In this document: positions 44,587 to 53,575 of the stretch, one piece after another
Layout: each line of letters opens with the position of its first letter
Position numbering within the stretch: position 1 is the first letter of the stretch
DNA from: Lentisphaerae bacterium GWF2_50_93
GTDB lineage: Bacteria; Verrucomicrobiota; Lentisphaeria; Victivallales; GWF2-50-93
Direction of reading: 5' to 3'
DNA length: 64,000 nucleotides
Assembly: GCA_001804815.1 (NCBI GenBank)
Contig: MHBI01000044.1
Coordinates: 1 to 64,000, forward strand
Position numbers and translations under genes: made by a program
Notes under the pieces: model-generated
The model's database searches: none
Told to the model about the DNA's origin: nothing
What the model saw: the letters and a program-made list of their open reading frames with translations, nothing else

Positions 44587-45828
44587 ATGGAATTAATTTC
44601 AGCACATGACTGCGGGATCTTGAGGCAACTGGCGCAGATACAGCTCGATTACGCGAATTCCCCGCAGAATAAGATCATACTGAAGAAGTGGCAAGCACAG
44701 GCGGAAGGACGGCGTGAATCTCCTCCAGTCAGGCTGCTGTTCTCCAATTTCACCCATGAGGTCGTCACACCACGCCTGAAATGCGAGGGTGAACAGGCGC
44801 GCCGGATCGAGGCCGCTCTCCTTGGCAGGCTGGTTGGACGCGAACTGTTCGACGATGACACGCCGGTCCCACCGACATTCGACATCACGTGGCGCACATA
44901 TGTCCGCCCGTTCGGCATCGAGGCCGCGATCACGCGGGCCACGGGTCCCAACGCGCAGGGATTCCACATCGATCCGGTCATCAGCGACCTGGCCTCGGAG
45001 ATCGACAAGCTGCGTGGCGGATCATTCGGTGTTGACCGGGAAGGAACCATCTGTCATCGCGAACTGCTGGAGGATGTCCTGGGTGATATCCTGCCGGTGC
45101 GCATGGTCATGGGCAGCCTGCCCGGAGGGATCACCAATCCGCTCGTACACCTGATGGGCATGGAAGCATACTACATGGCCATGTTCGACTGTCCGGACGC
45201 TGTTCACGAGGCCATGGAGATGGCGACCCGGATCTACGAACAGTACTACGACTTCCTTGAGAAGGAGCAGTTGCTGCTCCCGACGAGCGGCCTCAGCCCC
45301 CTTGCCCAGGAATCCTTCGCCTTCAACGACGAACTCCCGTGCAACAAGGTAACGAAGACGACAGAGTGCTGGGGATTCCTCGAGTCTCAGGAGACGACTG
45401 CGGTCTCGGCGGATACATTCGGCGAGTTCGTCTTCCCGTACCAGCAGCGCCTGGTCGATCGTTTCGGCCTGCTCTCCTACGGCTGTTGCGAGCGCGTCGA
45501 CGCCATCTGGCCGAATTACCTGTCAAAGTGGCCAAAACTCCGCAAGCTGTCCGTCTCCCCTTTCAACAATGAACCCCGCATCGGCGAGTTCCTGCGCGGC
45601 AGCCGGATCGTCTACTACTGCAAGCCGCGCGCAGAATTCGTGACCCATGACGGTCCGCTCAACGGCGAGGCGATCACCGCGTATTTCAAGGGTGTCTGCG
45701 AGGCGGCGAGCGGCTGTATCTTCGAGATTGCGCAGCGGGAAGTCGGGACAATCTTCGGCGATTTCGAGCGAGGGCGGCACTATGTGCGCCTGGCCAGGGA
45801 AGCCGTGGACTCCTACTGGAGTCCCTGA
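44587..45828 (+). CDS. Uroporphyrinogen decarboxylase-superfamily protein
   Basis: ATG 44587 is chosen for its AAAGG Shine-Dalgarno; an upstream frame start would overlap the toxin gene. The 413-residue protein is a long divergent URO-D/MtaA relative ('FDITWRTYVRPFGIEAAIT', 'MEAYYMAMFDCPDAVHEAME', 'GEFVFPYQQRLVDRFGLLSY'). The metal-site region reads 'YGCCERVDAIW', with Tyr where the MtaA His normally sits. Base composition is noticeably more G+C-rich than the toxin genes before it. The substrate is unknown; corrinoid- or methyl-transfer chemistry is possible. Confidence 0.78.
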   Translation: MELISAHDCGILRQLAQIQLDYANSPQNKIILKKWQAQAEGRRESPPVRLLFSNFTHEVVTPRLKCEGEQARRIEAALLGRLVGRELFDDDTPVPPTFDITWRTYVRPFGIEAAITRATGPNAQGFHIDPVISDLASEIDKLRGGSFGVDREGTICHRELLEDVLGDILPVRMVMGSLPGGITNPLVHLMGMEAYYMAMFDCPDAVHEAMEMATRIYEQYYDFLEKEQLLLPTSGLSPLAQESFAFNDELPCNKVTKTTECWGFLESQETTAVSADTFGEFVFPYQQRLVDRFGLLSYGCCERVDAIWPNYLSKWPKLRKLSVSPFNNEPRIGEFLRGSRIVYYCKPRAEFVTHDGPLNGEAITAYFKGVCEAASGCIFEIAQREVGTIFGDFERGRHYVRLAREAVDSYWSP

Positions 45829-45862
45829 TCCAGGCAATTTCAAAATCAAATGGAGACATACC

Positions 45863-46015
45863 ATGAGCAAGACCGTGATACTGCGGATAGGGAAGAGGCA
45901 TGGGCTCACCGATGAGCCCGAAATGAAGGATATAACCGGAAACACGGAACTTCTCACAAGCCTGAAAAAGGGAACAGCCGATGCCAAGGCAAGAAGAGGC
46001 CGCTTTGTCAAATAA
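45863..46015 (+). CDS. Small protein of unknown function (possible antitoxin C-terminus)
   Basis: ATG 45863 with GGAG about 8 bases upstream encodes 50 residues: a short start 'MSKTVILRIGKRHGL', then 'ITGNTELLTSLKKGTADAKA' and 'RRGRFVK'. The last part resembles the C-terminal tail of Phd/YefM-like antitoxins (xLLxSLxxGxADAxxxRGR), but the DNA-binding part is missing. The TAA stop lies within a perfect 16-bp-arm palindrome. It may be a real small protein or a relic. Confidence 0.45.
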   Translation: MSKTVILRIGKRHGLTDEPEMKDITGNTELLTSLKKGTADAKARRGRFVK

Positions 46016-46052
46016 GAATTCCCAAGGTCCTTTGTCCCTTGGGAATTCTTAT
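46012..46052. terminator. Palindrome including the stop codon of the 50-residue ORF
   Basis: ATAAGAATTCCCAAGG (46012-46027) and CCTTGGGAATTCTTAT (46037-46052) are perfect complements with a 9-base loop; TAA 46013-46015 is the stop. The TTTCGGATTTCG dispersed repeat follows at 46056-46088. Confidence 0.6.
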
Positions 46053-46094
46053 AACGTTTCGGATTTCGATATTCGTGCTTCGGATTTTCCCTGC

Positions 46095-47195
46095 TTATGC
46101 CGCTTTCCTGGGATGGCTGTGTCCGCAGCCACATCCGCATCCGCCGCAGTTCACCAGCGCGCTGACCTTCTCGTTGATAGTCCCTATCGATTCCGGAACG
46201 CTCAGCACGTCGCACTCGCTCCCGAGTATGAACGGATGACCGACTTCCTTCATCTTCCTGACAAGTTCCAGCGACTTCTCGATGACCTGCGCCTTCGTAA
46301 TCTTCTCATCAGAATAGAAATGCTTTGACGGCAGGTTTCCGTAGAGCACCGTTGATTTCGGGACGAGTCTGGCGTCATCCCAGAGCTTCCGCGAACTTCC
46401 GAGGCTCAGCATCGCCGGATCAAGTTTCACGAACCTTTCGATCATCTGGTCGGTAAGCTCCCCGCAGTCATGGAGGATGAGATCGACCTTGTGCTTGTTC
46501 AAAAGATCCTTTATCTCGAACGCATAATCCATCACGCAGCGGTCGAACACGTCAGAACCTTCCTCTATCTGGGTCGGTGAGATGTAGATCTTGTTCGCGG
46601 CCGGCTCACACATGATTATCGCCTTCGCGCCGGCTTCGATCTGCAGGGTAATGCACCTTTTGACGGCCATGCATGCCAGCTCAAGGGATTTCTTCACTGT
46701 TCCAACAGTCTCTTCCTCGTCGGGCTGTACGCCCATTCCTAAAAGATAGACGGCGGTTATCGGATCCGCCATGAGCTTGGTCATAAGCGAAAATGTACCG
46801 ATGCACATTCCGACAGGAACCAGGTCGGTGCTGCCGGCGATATATTTGATGGCGCCGCATGTCGCATCAATCCTTGGAAGCGAGCGGGCAGGAAGCTCCT
46901 TCTTGACCTTCTCGATCATCTCGGCCGTAGGAGTTGTCTCGAAATGGTAGGTGTCGACATTCTCGGGGGATACTCCAAGGATGTCAAGCAGAAGTGCCTT
47001 TTCAAGCTTCAGATCCATCAGAGGGAAGGCGAGAGGAGCATTGTAGCGCCTGGAAGCCTCTTCAACGGCCTTTCCTAGAAGCACTCCGTCGAACATGACT
47101 TTCCTAGGATCGTTCTTCTCGTGGACAACGAGATCTGTTCCAATAGGGAAAGCCGCGCCAGATTTAGCAAGATCCATGTAAAATTCTCTGTTCAT
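46095..47195 (-). CDS. Uroporphyrinogen decarboxylase-superfamily protein with a Cys/His-rich tail
   Basis: The 366-residue protein is MtaA-like: 'AKSGAAFPIGTDLVVHEKND', 'DTYHFETTPTAEMIEKVKK', 'AIIMCEPAANKIYISPTQI', the zinc-type motif 'VDLILHDCGELTDQMIERF' (H-x-C-G) and the C-terminal 'HPFILGSECDVLSVPESIGT'. The last 20 residues (NCGGCGCGCGHSHPRKAA) form a dense Cys/His metal-binding tail. Such tails occur on some corrinoid or methyltransferase proteins and may bind Zn or Ni. The S-E-C-D motif before the tail is also typical of this branch. Confidence 0.85.
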   Translation of the reverse strand: MNREFYMDLAKSGAAFPIGTDLVVHEKNDPRKVMFDGVLLGKAVEEASRRYNAPLAFPLMDLKLEKALLLDILGVSPENVDTYHFETTPTAEMIEKVKKELPARSLPRIDATCGAIKYIAGSTDLVPVGMCIGTFSLMTKLMADPITAVYLLGMGVQPDEEETVGTVKKSLELACMAVKRCITLQIEAGAKAIIMCEPAANKIYISPTQIEEGSDVFDRCVMDYAFEIKDLLNKHKVDLILHDCGELTDQMIERFVKLDPAMLSLGSSRKLWDDARLVPKSTVLYGNLPSKHFYSDEKITKAQVIEKSLELVRKMKEVGHPFILGSECDVLSVPESIGTINEKVSALVNCGGCGCGCGHSHPRKAA

Positions 47196-47310
47196 AATTG
47201 CCTCCTGTGTTTTTTATCTGGACACAATATTACTAGTATTTGCACGTGCGTGCTTGTAAAAAAGATTAATATATTGGTAATATTATGCAATTGTGATGGT
47301 TTATTCAAAA

Positions 47311-47376
47311 GTAGAACAGACATTCCTGTCTGTTTGGTTTGAGAGTTAAAACAAGCAGACAGGAATGTCCGCTTTA
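47311..47376. repeat. GTAG...TTTAC composite palindrome with CAGACAGGAATGTC core
   Basis: GACATTCCTGTCTG (47319-47332) and CAGACAGGAATGTC (47356-47369) are perfect 14-bp arms, and each arm is itself partly palindromic. The borders read GTAGAACA and CGCTTTAC. A single arm (GCAGACATTCCTGTCTGC) occurs at 5030-5047 after uvrB, and a variant near 53135-53155. Confidence 0.6.
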
Positions 47377-47378
47377 CC

Positions 47379-49172
47379 TCAGAAGCTCTGGCTTTTTTTG
47401 CCCATGTTGAAGAGGTCCTTGACTTCCTTTTCGGAGAGGGCCCTGTTGAAGATGGCCAACTCATCGATCATGCCTGAATAGGCTCCTGCATATCCTTTGC
47501 CTATCAATATGTTTAATTTTGATGCCTTGACCTCCATGGCGAACGGAGTCTCGCTGGCAAGTTCACCATTGAAATACCATGCTATCCTATTCGCTTTCTG
47601 ATCCCTGACGACGGCAACATGGCTCCATTTGCCGGGAAGCAGTGCTTTTGAACTGCTTGCACCCATGTATCCGCCTTCAGCGTCCTTGCCGGTCGCTCCT
47701 GTAAAAAAATTAATGGCGCCGCTGACTTCAATTGTCATGGTGCCTTCTCCTCCATAGCATTTGTTGTATGGGTTGCGCCTTATGCTAAAATCCAGTGGAT
47801 TAAGCCACATCTCAACGGTAAGACTGGCGTCCAGAGCAAGAGTCTTGGAATCCTTGACTTCTATGTAGCTGTCCTTGCCGTTGAATTCCGCAGCATCTCC
47901 TGCAGCACCCTTGACAAACTTGACGCCATGGATTATTCCGTCGTTTTTCTGCCCGCTGAGATCTGATATTATCGGAGTTGCCCCAATTTTTACTATCGTG
48001 TTCTTCTCAAAATTGAAAGCCAGTACGGCGCCTTTAGGAAGATTAAGGGAGGAACGCTTGATTCCGAATGAGGAACAGGCAAGCTCGATCTTCTTCTCAA
48101 CCTTGATCTTTTCAAGGCTTGCAAGAGAGGGGAGCAGCTTATCATACCAGAAACAGGCACGCCTCCGCAGTTCATTCTGGTTCAACCTGTAATCCCTTTC
48201 CTCGGAAAGAGCCCACCACCCGTCGGCAAGCTTTGTCATTTCAGGAACCTCCACCGAATTCTTAAGTTCATCCCCGGCGAGCTGCTTCATTTTCTCATCC
48301 TGCCCCTTTGCCAGAAGCGGAAGCCCCTTCTCCCAGTTGCCTCTTGTAAAGCAGTAGAACTTCCCGACTGCGGAATTCGCAGCTGGATCGTCTGGAACAG
48401 TCTTGAGCTTCTCAAAGGAGCCTGCCACAAGCGCATATTCCTTCTTCAATACCAGCATGTCCTTGTTAAGCTCCCTTATCTCGTTCATCAGATCGTTGTT
48501 GTTCGCCTTCTTGGCATATATGGATGCGGAATTCAAGTACTTTGCAGCAGCATCATAAAGATCGTTCTCAAGCGCGAGCGAATAGCATCCGGCATATGCT
48601 TCAGCAAGAGCCGACTGATCATTCTGAACCTTGGCGTATTTCTCGCAGCTGGCAAGTTCCTTTTCAGTGAACTCAATCCTGTTGATCCTGAATACGGAAT
48701 CCAGTTCCCCTATGGCCTTCATGATTCCTGCCACATCCCCGGCATATGCATAATTCTGGATCGCCTCCATGAAGAAAGCATATTGCACTGCGGGAGTATG
48801 CTCCTTCTTCTTAGCCTCGGACAGGAACTCAACGGCAAGATCATGCCGGACCTTCGCATCAGACGACTTGTATTTCTCCGCGTAGACATCCCTTATGCCG
48901 GCAATCGACTTCTTCAGGACATCGTCCTCAGGGACATCCAGCTTTGACACAACTTTTCTTACTTCCACGGCCTTCTCGGAAGGAACATCTGCTTTCACTG
49001 GAGCCTTCTGCCCTACGTCGTTCAAGTCTTCCAGAATGTTGATGTCCTTGATGTCAAGATTCTTGTTCCCCTTTTCATTATTCACTGCCGGCGCCTTGTC
49101 CTGCGCCAATAGGCAAAAAGACAGAGTCAAGGAAAGACAAAAAGTGCCGTTAAGTACTATTTTTTTAAACAT
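47379..49172 (-). CDS. Exported LamG-domain protein
   Basis: The 597-residue protein has a signal peptide (about 1-24, 'NGTFCLSLTLSFCLLAQ'). A long helical, TPR-like region follows (about 60-390; many Ala-rich helix pairs such as 'QNDQSALAEAYAGCYSLALE'). The C-terminal concanavalin/LamG domain (about 395-590) has 'KDSYIEVKDSKTLALDASLT', 'VEMWLNPLDF', 'WSHVAVVRDQKANRIAWYFN' and the ending 'GMIDELAIFNRALSEKEV'. LamG domains bind glycans or proteins outside the cell. It probably acts in the periplasm or on the surface. No catalytic site was recognised. Confidence 0.82.
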   Translation of the reverse strand: MFKKIVLNGTFCLSLTLSFCLLAQDKAPAVNNEKGNKNLDIKDINILEDLNDVGQKAPVKADVPSEKAVEVRKVVSKLDVPEDDVLKKSIAGIRDVYAEKYKSSDAKVRHDLAVEFLSEAKKKEHTPAVQYAFFMEAIQNYAYAGDVAGIMKAIGELDSVFRINRIEFTEKELASCEKYAKVQNDQSALAEAYAGCYSLALENDLYDAAAKYLNSASIYAKKANNNDLMNEIRELNKDMLVLKKEYALVAGSFEKLKTVPDDPAANSAVGKFYCFTRGNWEKGLPLLAKGQDEKMKQLAGDELKNSVEVPEMTKLADGWWALSEERDYRLNQNELRRRACFWYDKLLPSLASLEKIKVEKKIELACSSFGIKRSSLNLPKGAVLAFNFEKNTIVKIGATPIISDLSGQKNDGIIHGVKFVKGAAGDAAEFNGKDSYIEVKDSKTLALDASLTVEMWLNPLDFSIRRNPYNKCYGGEGTMTIEVSGAINFFTGATGKDAEGGYMGASSSKALLPGKWSHVAVVRDQKANRIAWYFNGELASETPFAMEVKASKLNILIGKGYAGAYSGMIDELAIFNRALSEKEVKDLFNMGKKSQSF

Positions 49173-49184
49173 CGGACCCCCATC

Positions 49185-49517
49185 TTAAATATGATTCTTC
49201 TCTTCGGCTATGAGGCCTATGAGTATGAACAGGCCTGCAATCACGGAGATCAGCCATATATTGCTCAGCTGGCCCATGTATTTCACCAGCACCTTGCCGA
49301 TCACGAACGTGACGAACCCGTAGCCGACAGTACAAAGCGCGACAAACGCACCGAACCTCACGAAGAAATTCTCCTTCCTGATCTTCTTCATCAGGGCCTT
49401 GTTGATGTCGCCACCGTAGACGCTCAGCACCGTTCCCACGAATACAAGCATAATCTCCATGAGATTGCCGCGCACAAGCCTGAAAAAATCCTCAATGAAC
49501 GGATTCATGAAATCCAT
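49185..49517 (-). CDS. DUF3392 membrane protein
   Basis: The 110-residue protein has three hydrophobic helices (about 20-37, 52-75, 84-103). The segment 'LSVYGGDINKALMKKIRKEN' matches the G-G-D-I-N-(R/K) motif of DUF3392, a conserved inner-membrane family of unknown function. It lies 12 bp upstream of the LamG gene on the same strand. A gene-border palindrome separates it from the aldo-keto reductase gene. Confidence 0.8.
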   Translation of the reverse strand: MDFMNPFIEDFFRLVRGNLMEIMLVFVGTVLSVYGGDINKALMKKIRKENFFVRFGAFVALCTVGYGFVTFVIGKVLVKYMGQLSNIWLISVIAGLFILIGLIAEEKNHI

Positions 49518-49541
49518 CTATTTTCCCCTTTTTCAAAATTT

Positions 49542-49564
49542 ATAAATTTGGGAACCAAATTTAT
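49542..49564. terminator. Palindrome downstream of the aldo-keto reductase gene
   Basis: ATAAATTTGG (49542-49551) and CCAAATTTAT (49555-49564) pair perfectly around GAA. The right arm covers the TAA stop of the minus-strand reductase gene. Confidence 0.6.
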
Positions 49565-50571
49565 CCCTTCAATATCTTCTCTATCTTCCCGAGTTCCTCC
49601 TTTGAGAACTCCAGGTTCTTCGTGGCGGCAACGCAGTCCTTCACCTGCTCCAGCGAACTTGCCCCGATGAGCGCGGAAGTCACCGTCTTCCTCCTCATGA
49701 CCCAGGCAAGAGCCATCTGCGCCAAACTCTGTCCACGCTCCCTGGCAATCTCGTCGAGAGCCTTGGACTTGCCTACCTTTTCCTCAGTTACATTGTCCTT
49801 CTTGAGGAAGGTGTTTTCTTTCGACGCCCTGGAACCCTTCGGAATCCCCTTGAGGTATTTGTCCGTCAGCATTCCTTGCGCAAGAGGTGAAAAGACAATG
49901 CACCCGACGCCTTCCCTGTCCAAAATGTCAAGAAGCCCGTCATGCTCCACCCACCTGTCGAACATGCTGTACCTTGGCTGATGTATCAGGCATGGAACAT
50001 TGAGGGATTTCAGTATCTTCGATGCTTCGACCGTCTGATGCGACCTGTAGTTTGAGATTCCAGCATAAATCGCCTTTCCCTGCCGCACCGCCTGTTCGAG
50101 CGCCGACATGGTCTCCTCAAGGGGCGTGTCCGGATCCGGCCTGTGGCTGTAGAAGATGTCGACATGGTCCAGCCCCATCCTCTTCAAGCTGTGCTCAAGG
50201 CTGGCAAGCAGATATTTCCTTGAACCCCATTCCCCGTATGGTCCGGGCCACATGTAATAGCCGGCCTTCGTGGAAATGACCATCTCGTCGCGGTAGGCGG
50301 CAAAGTCCTTCTGCATTATCCTGCCGAAATTAATCTCGGCGGATCCCGCCGGCGGGCCGTAGTTGTTCGCAAGGTCGAAATGCGTGATCCCGAGATCGAA
50401 TGATCCCATGATTATCCTGCGGCACGTCTCAAAATCGTCCACTCCTCCGAAGTTGTGCCAGAGACCGAGCGATATCGCAGGCAGCTTCAGCCCGCTCCGC
50501 CCGCAACGGTTATACTTCATTTCTGAATACCGGTTTTCCGCCGGAACATATTTCGCATTCGATTTTTTCAT
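49561..50571 (-). CDS. Aldo/keto reductase (YghZ-like)
   Basis: The 336-residue AKR barrel has 'MKYNRCGRSGLKLPAISLGL' and the catalytic Asp-Tyr in 'ITHFDLANNYGPPAGSAE' near 70-80. The Lys is in 'EMVISTKAGYYMWPGPYGEW' and the His in 'VDIFYSHRPDPDTPLEETM'. The C-terminal NADPH site is 'TSALIGASSLEQV'. The YMWPGPYGEWGS insertion is characteristic of YghZ/GPR-type L-glyceraldehyde-3-phosphate or methylglyoxal reductases. It reduces small aldehydes with NADPH; the true substrate is inferred only from subfamily motifs. Confidence 0.9.
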   Translation of the reverse strand: MKKSNAKYVPAENRYSEMKYNRCGRSGLKLPAISLGLWHNFGGVDDFETCRRIIMGSFDLGITHFDLANNYGPPAGSAEINFGRIMQKDFAAYRDEMVISTKAGYYMWPGPYGEWGSRKYLLASLEHSLKRMGLDHVDIFYSHRPDPDTPLEETMSALEQAVRQGKAIYAGISNYRSHQTVEASKILKSLNVPCLIHQPRYSMFDRWVEHDGLLDILDREGVGCIVFSPLAQGMLTDKYLKGIPKGSRASKENTFLKKDNVTEEKVGKSKALDEIARERGQSLAQMALAWVMRRKTVTSALIGASSLEQVKDCVAATKNLEFSKEELGKIEKILKG

Positions 50572-50607
50572 AAGCGGTCAACTCCTTTGTTTTACAGCAG
50601 GACAGGC

Positions 50608-50639
50608 TTTCCAGCCTGTTTAAGACAACAGGCTGGAAA
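50608..50639. repeat. Hairpin upstream of the aldo-keto reductase gene
   Basis: TTTCCAGCCTGTT (50608-50620) and AACAGGCTGGAAA (50627-50639) are perfect 13-bp arms with a 6-base loop. It is of the same style as the CAAGCCTCTGGCTTG element at 53237-53287. Confidence 0.6.
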
Positions 50640-50708
50640 ACCCGCCTTACTTTTTATCAATTTTGTTTAACGTAGTTCATGATTAGATGATTTCAATTTC
50701 ATACTTTT

Positions 50709-50734
50709 GGTGTATTTCATGTGTTTCGTGGTTA
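50709..50734. repeat. TTCGTG-type dispersed repeat just before polB
   Basis: GGTGTATTTCATGTGTTTCG followed by TGGTTA resembles 20368-20393. It ends 10 bp before the polymerase ATG, so it may contribute its leader. Confidence 0.5.
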
Positions 50735-50743
50735 TATTTTCCT

Positions 50744-52975
50744 ATGAATTTCAATCTTGAAAACCTTGTGCCTTCCAGATTCGACCATGTCGTCGCCGCC
50801 GAACCCGGCGAAAACGGCAAGGCCGTAATCTACATCCGAAACGATGGCAAACTCGAAAAGAAGGAAATCCAGTTCCATCCTTTCCTCCTCCTGGCAGACC
50901 CGGCCATACTCAGCGGATCAGACCTCAACTTTGAAATCGTCAGACTCAACGGCGACTCCATATTCTGCCATCTTGCGAAATTCGCAGATTCCAAGGATTA
51001 CGCCAGCGCCCTGAAGTTCCTGAAGAAGACTAAAGGTTTCAACCCGACTTCGCCGACATCCCCAATCCGCCTGTTCAACGACGAGATGCAGCAACTTCTC
51101 ACATCGGAGCAGTTCAGGCTTTTCAGGAAAATGAAGTTCAGCGACACCCGCAGGCTCCAGTTCGACATTGAAACCCTGATGACCGAAGGATTCGAGTTCC
51201 CAAATGCCGAGCGCGAAGGCGACAAGATCGCCATGATCAGCATGTCCGACAATACCGGCTGGGAGAAACTCCTGGTCCTCGAGGAGCCGTATTCCGAAAA
51301 GGAGCTCCTGGAGAAATTCGTGGAGACATTGAACGAACGCGATCCCGACATCATCGAAGGACATAACATTTTCCGCTTTGATCTGCCTTTCATACAGACG
51401 CGCGCAAAACGCCACAAGGTCAAACTCAATCTCGGACGCGACGGCAGCATTATTTCCAGCAGACCCTCACGCGTGTCAATCGCGGAACGCACCGTGAACT
51501 ACACGAGGGTCGACATCTACGGACGCCACATAATCGACACCTACTTCCTCGCGCAGTTCTACGACGTTACCTACCGCGAACTCGAGGACTACGGCCTCAA
51601 GTCTATCGCCCGACATTTCGGGGTCGCCTCTAAGGACAGGACCTACATCGACGGCAGCGAGATCTGCACGATGTTCTTCAAGGACCGCGAACGCGTCAAG
51701 AAGTACGCATTGGACGACGTCAGGGAAACCAGGGCGATCGCCGAGATACTTTCTCCCAGCTATTTCTACCAGACACAACTCATCCCATATTCATATCAGA
51801 ACTGCGTAGTTCGCGGAAATGCAACCAGGATTGACGCGATGCTTGTCGCCGCGTATCTCGAAAAGGAGCAGTCCATCCCGGTCCCGGAACAGAGCCGGAG
51901 CTTCGCCGGAGCCCTGACCGAGGCATTCTCATCAGGCGTCTTTGAAAACGTCTGGCATTGCGACATTCGCTCGCTTTATCCCTCGATAATTTTGGCCGAA
52001 TCCTGGGTCCCGAAAAGGGACAGTTTAAAAATATTCCCTTTTTTCCTCGAAAATCTAAGACGTTTCCGTCTGCATGCAAAAGATGCTGAAAAATCTGCAG
52101 ACACCGAGGAAAAAAGAGAATATTTTTATTCCCTCCAGACGACCTTCAAAATTCTCATCAACTCATTCTATGGATATCTCGGTTTTTCCCAGGGCACGTT
52201 CAACGACTACACGATGGCGGAATGCGTCACCGGAAGCGGAAGGAGCATCCTGAGCTCCATGGTGAAATTCCTGAAGGACAGCAACGCCGACGTCATCGAG
52301 ATAGACACCGACGGCATCTATTTCCAGCCTCCAGCCGGAGTGAAGGATCCGGACGTCATGAAAGACAGGATCCAGAAAATACTTCCCAAGGGGATCGAGG
52401 TGGAACTTGATTCCATGTATCCTTCCATGTTCTGCTACAAGAGCAAGAACTATGCGCTGCTTTCCAAGGACGGCGAAATATCAATGACCGGCGCGGCGCT
52501 TAAATCACGCGGACTCGAGCCTTTCCAGCGCGAATACATGAAGAAAATCATCGAACACCTGCTGAAGGAGGATTTTGAGTCCATAGAGAAGATGACGGCG
52601 GAATACAGGACCGCGATCGAGACGAGGAAATGGCCTCTTGCGAAGTTCGCAAAATCCGAGACACTGCAGGAATCCCTTGAATCCTACAGGAGAGGAATTG
52701 CGGAGGAGAATGGAAAACGGAGCGCAGCATACGAGCTCGCGACCAAGTCCGGACGCGACTACCGCGCTGGCGACCAGATCTCCTTCTATGTCACCGGAAC
52801 AAAGAAGAATGCATCTGTCGTCGACAACTCATGCCTTCTGAGGGATGCACCTGCCATCCGCGACGAAAACATCCCATACTACCTTGCCAAACTCGACGAA
52901 CTCTACAAGAAATTCTCGCCGTTCATGCCGAAATCTGAACCGGAGCACGACGAAGAACCCGGCCTGGGGCTGTAG
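50744..52975 (+). CDS. polB: Family-B DNA polymerase (Pol II-like)
   Basis: ATG 50744 is used because the upstream open frame is repeat DNA. The 743-residue protein has the full set of family-B motifs. These are Exo I 'QFDIETL' near 140, Exo II 'GHNIFRFDLPF' near 206, Exo III 'YALDDVRETRAI' near 320, Pol A 'DIRSLYPSIILAE' near 406, Pol B 'FKILINSFYGYLGFSQG' near 468 and Pol C 'IEIDTDGIYF' near 519. Proofreading and polymerase sites are therefore intact. Pol C has D-T-D-G where many members read D-T-D-S. It is slightly shorter than E. coli Pol II. It likely serves in repair or translesion restart. Confidence 0.93.
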   Translation: MNFNLENLVPSRFDHVVAAEPGENGKAVIYIRNDGKLEKKEIQFHPFLLLADPAILSGSDLNFEIVRLNGDSIFCHLAKFADSKDYASALKFLKKTKGFNPTSPTSPIRLFNDEMQQLLTSEQFRLFRKMKFSDTRRLQFDIETLMTEGFEFPNAEREGDKIAMISMSDNTGWEKLLVLEEPYSEKELLEKFVETLNERDPDIIEGHNIFRFDLPFIQTRAKRHKVKLNLGRDGSIISSRPSRVSIAERTVNYTRVDIYGRHIIDTYFLAQFYDVTYRELEDYGLKSIARHFGVASKDRTYIDGSEICTMFFKDRERVKKYALDDVRETRAIAEILSPSYFYQTQLIPYSYQNCVVRGNATRIDAMLVAAYLEKEQSIPVPEQSRSFAGALTEAFSSGVFENVWHCDIRSLYPSIILAESWVPKRDSLKIFPFFLENLRRFRLHAKDAEKSADTEEKREYFYSLQTTFKILINSFYGYLGFSQGTFNDYTMAECVTGSGRSILSSMVKFLKDSNADVIEIDTDGIYFQPPAGVKDPDVMKDRIQKILPKGIEVELDSMYPSMFCYKSKNYALLSKDGEISMTGAALKSRGLEPFQREYMKKIIEHLLKEDFESIEKMTAEYRTAIETRKWPLAKFAKSETLQESLESYRRGIAEENGKRSAAYELATKSGRDYRAGDQISFYVTGTKKNASVVDNSCLLRDAPAIRDENIPYYLAKLDELYKKFSPFMPKSEPEHDEEPGLGL

Positions 52976-53312
52976 TAACTCGGGCACTTGTCCCGTCGAA
53001 TGACTGGGATTCCTGCCCGAGAATTGGGATTTTTTCCACCACGAAGGACACGAAGTAACGCGAACATTCCTGCGTGCCGTGCCATAGCATCTTAGCGAAG
53101 GCTGGTCTGCGATTGAAAATTTAATTTGAGTCCACAGACAAGAATGTCTGTGCTACTTTTTAGACAAATTTCATTTTGAGACTACCATTTCGAGCAACGT
53201 CTAGCTAAGGCAATTTCAAAAGTCCTATTCCAGGGAGTAGCGCAAGCCTCTGGCTTGCGTAAAAACAAGCCAGAGGCTTGTTCTACTTCGAATTTTGAAA
53301 TCAACTCAGATG
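52976..53312. repeat. Repeat-rich intergenic region after polB
   Basis: No gene seen. It contains an inverted CCACCACGAAGGACACGAAG copy (53036-53058) of the TTCGTG repeat, a ...GAATGTCTGTGCTAC fragment near 53140, and an element GTAGCGCAAGCCTCTGGCTTG (about 53238-53258) facing CAAGCCAGAGGCTTGTTCTAC (about 53266-53286), bounded by GTAG and CTAC. Confidence 0.55.
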
Positions 53313-53507
53313 TTAAAACATCCTATAAATCATCCAACCCAAGAACATCCAGAACAATAATCCAATCATGTAGCTAACAATTGGGGAATTGGCTATAAAG
53401 TATTTATCTTTTCTGCAAAAATGAATCCATTTGATCTTAAGGTGGCCGAGAGAAAGCAGGTATAATATAAAGTCCCCTGTCATGTAGCAGATGACATCGA
53501 AAAACAC
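53313..53507 (-). CDS. Small conserved-type membrane protein
   Basis: From GTG 53507 the product is 64 residues with two hydrophobic helices: 'FFDVICYMTGDFILYLLSLG' and 'SPIVSYMIGLLFWMFLGWMI'. The junction motif 'LLSLGHLKIKW' is like the (L/V)(L/T)LG-(R/K) turn in many small hypothetical membrane proteins. The frame is open 13 codons upstream without ATG, GTG or TTG, so the N-terminus is uncertain. It occupies the place where the toxin of the upstream antitoxin would be expected. Function unknown. Confidence 0.5.
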   Translation of the reverse strand: MFFDVICYMTGDFILYLLSLGHLKIKWIHFCRKDKYFIANSPIVSYMIGLLFWMFLGWMIYRMF

Positions 53508-53575
53508 CCAGAATGCATATTCAATTATTAATTGCAGTATGTCTCACTCCTATTTCAAGGAAAGGATCTTTATCT

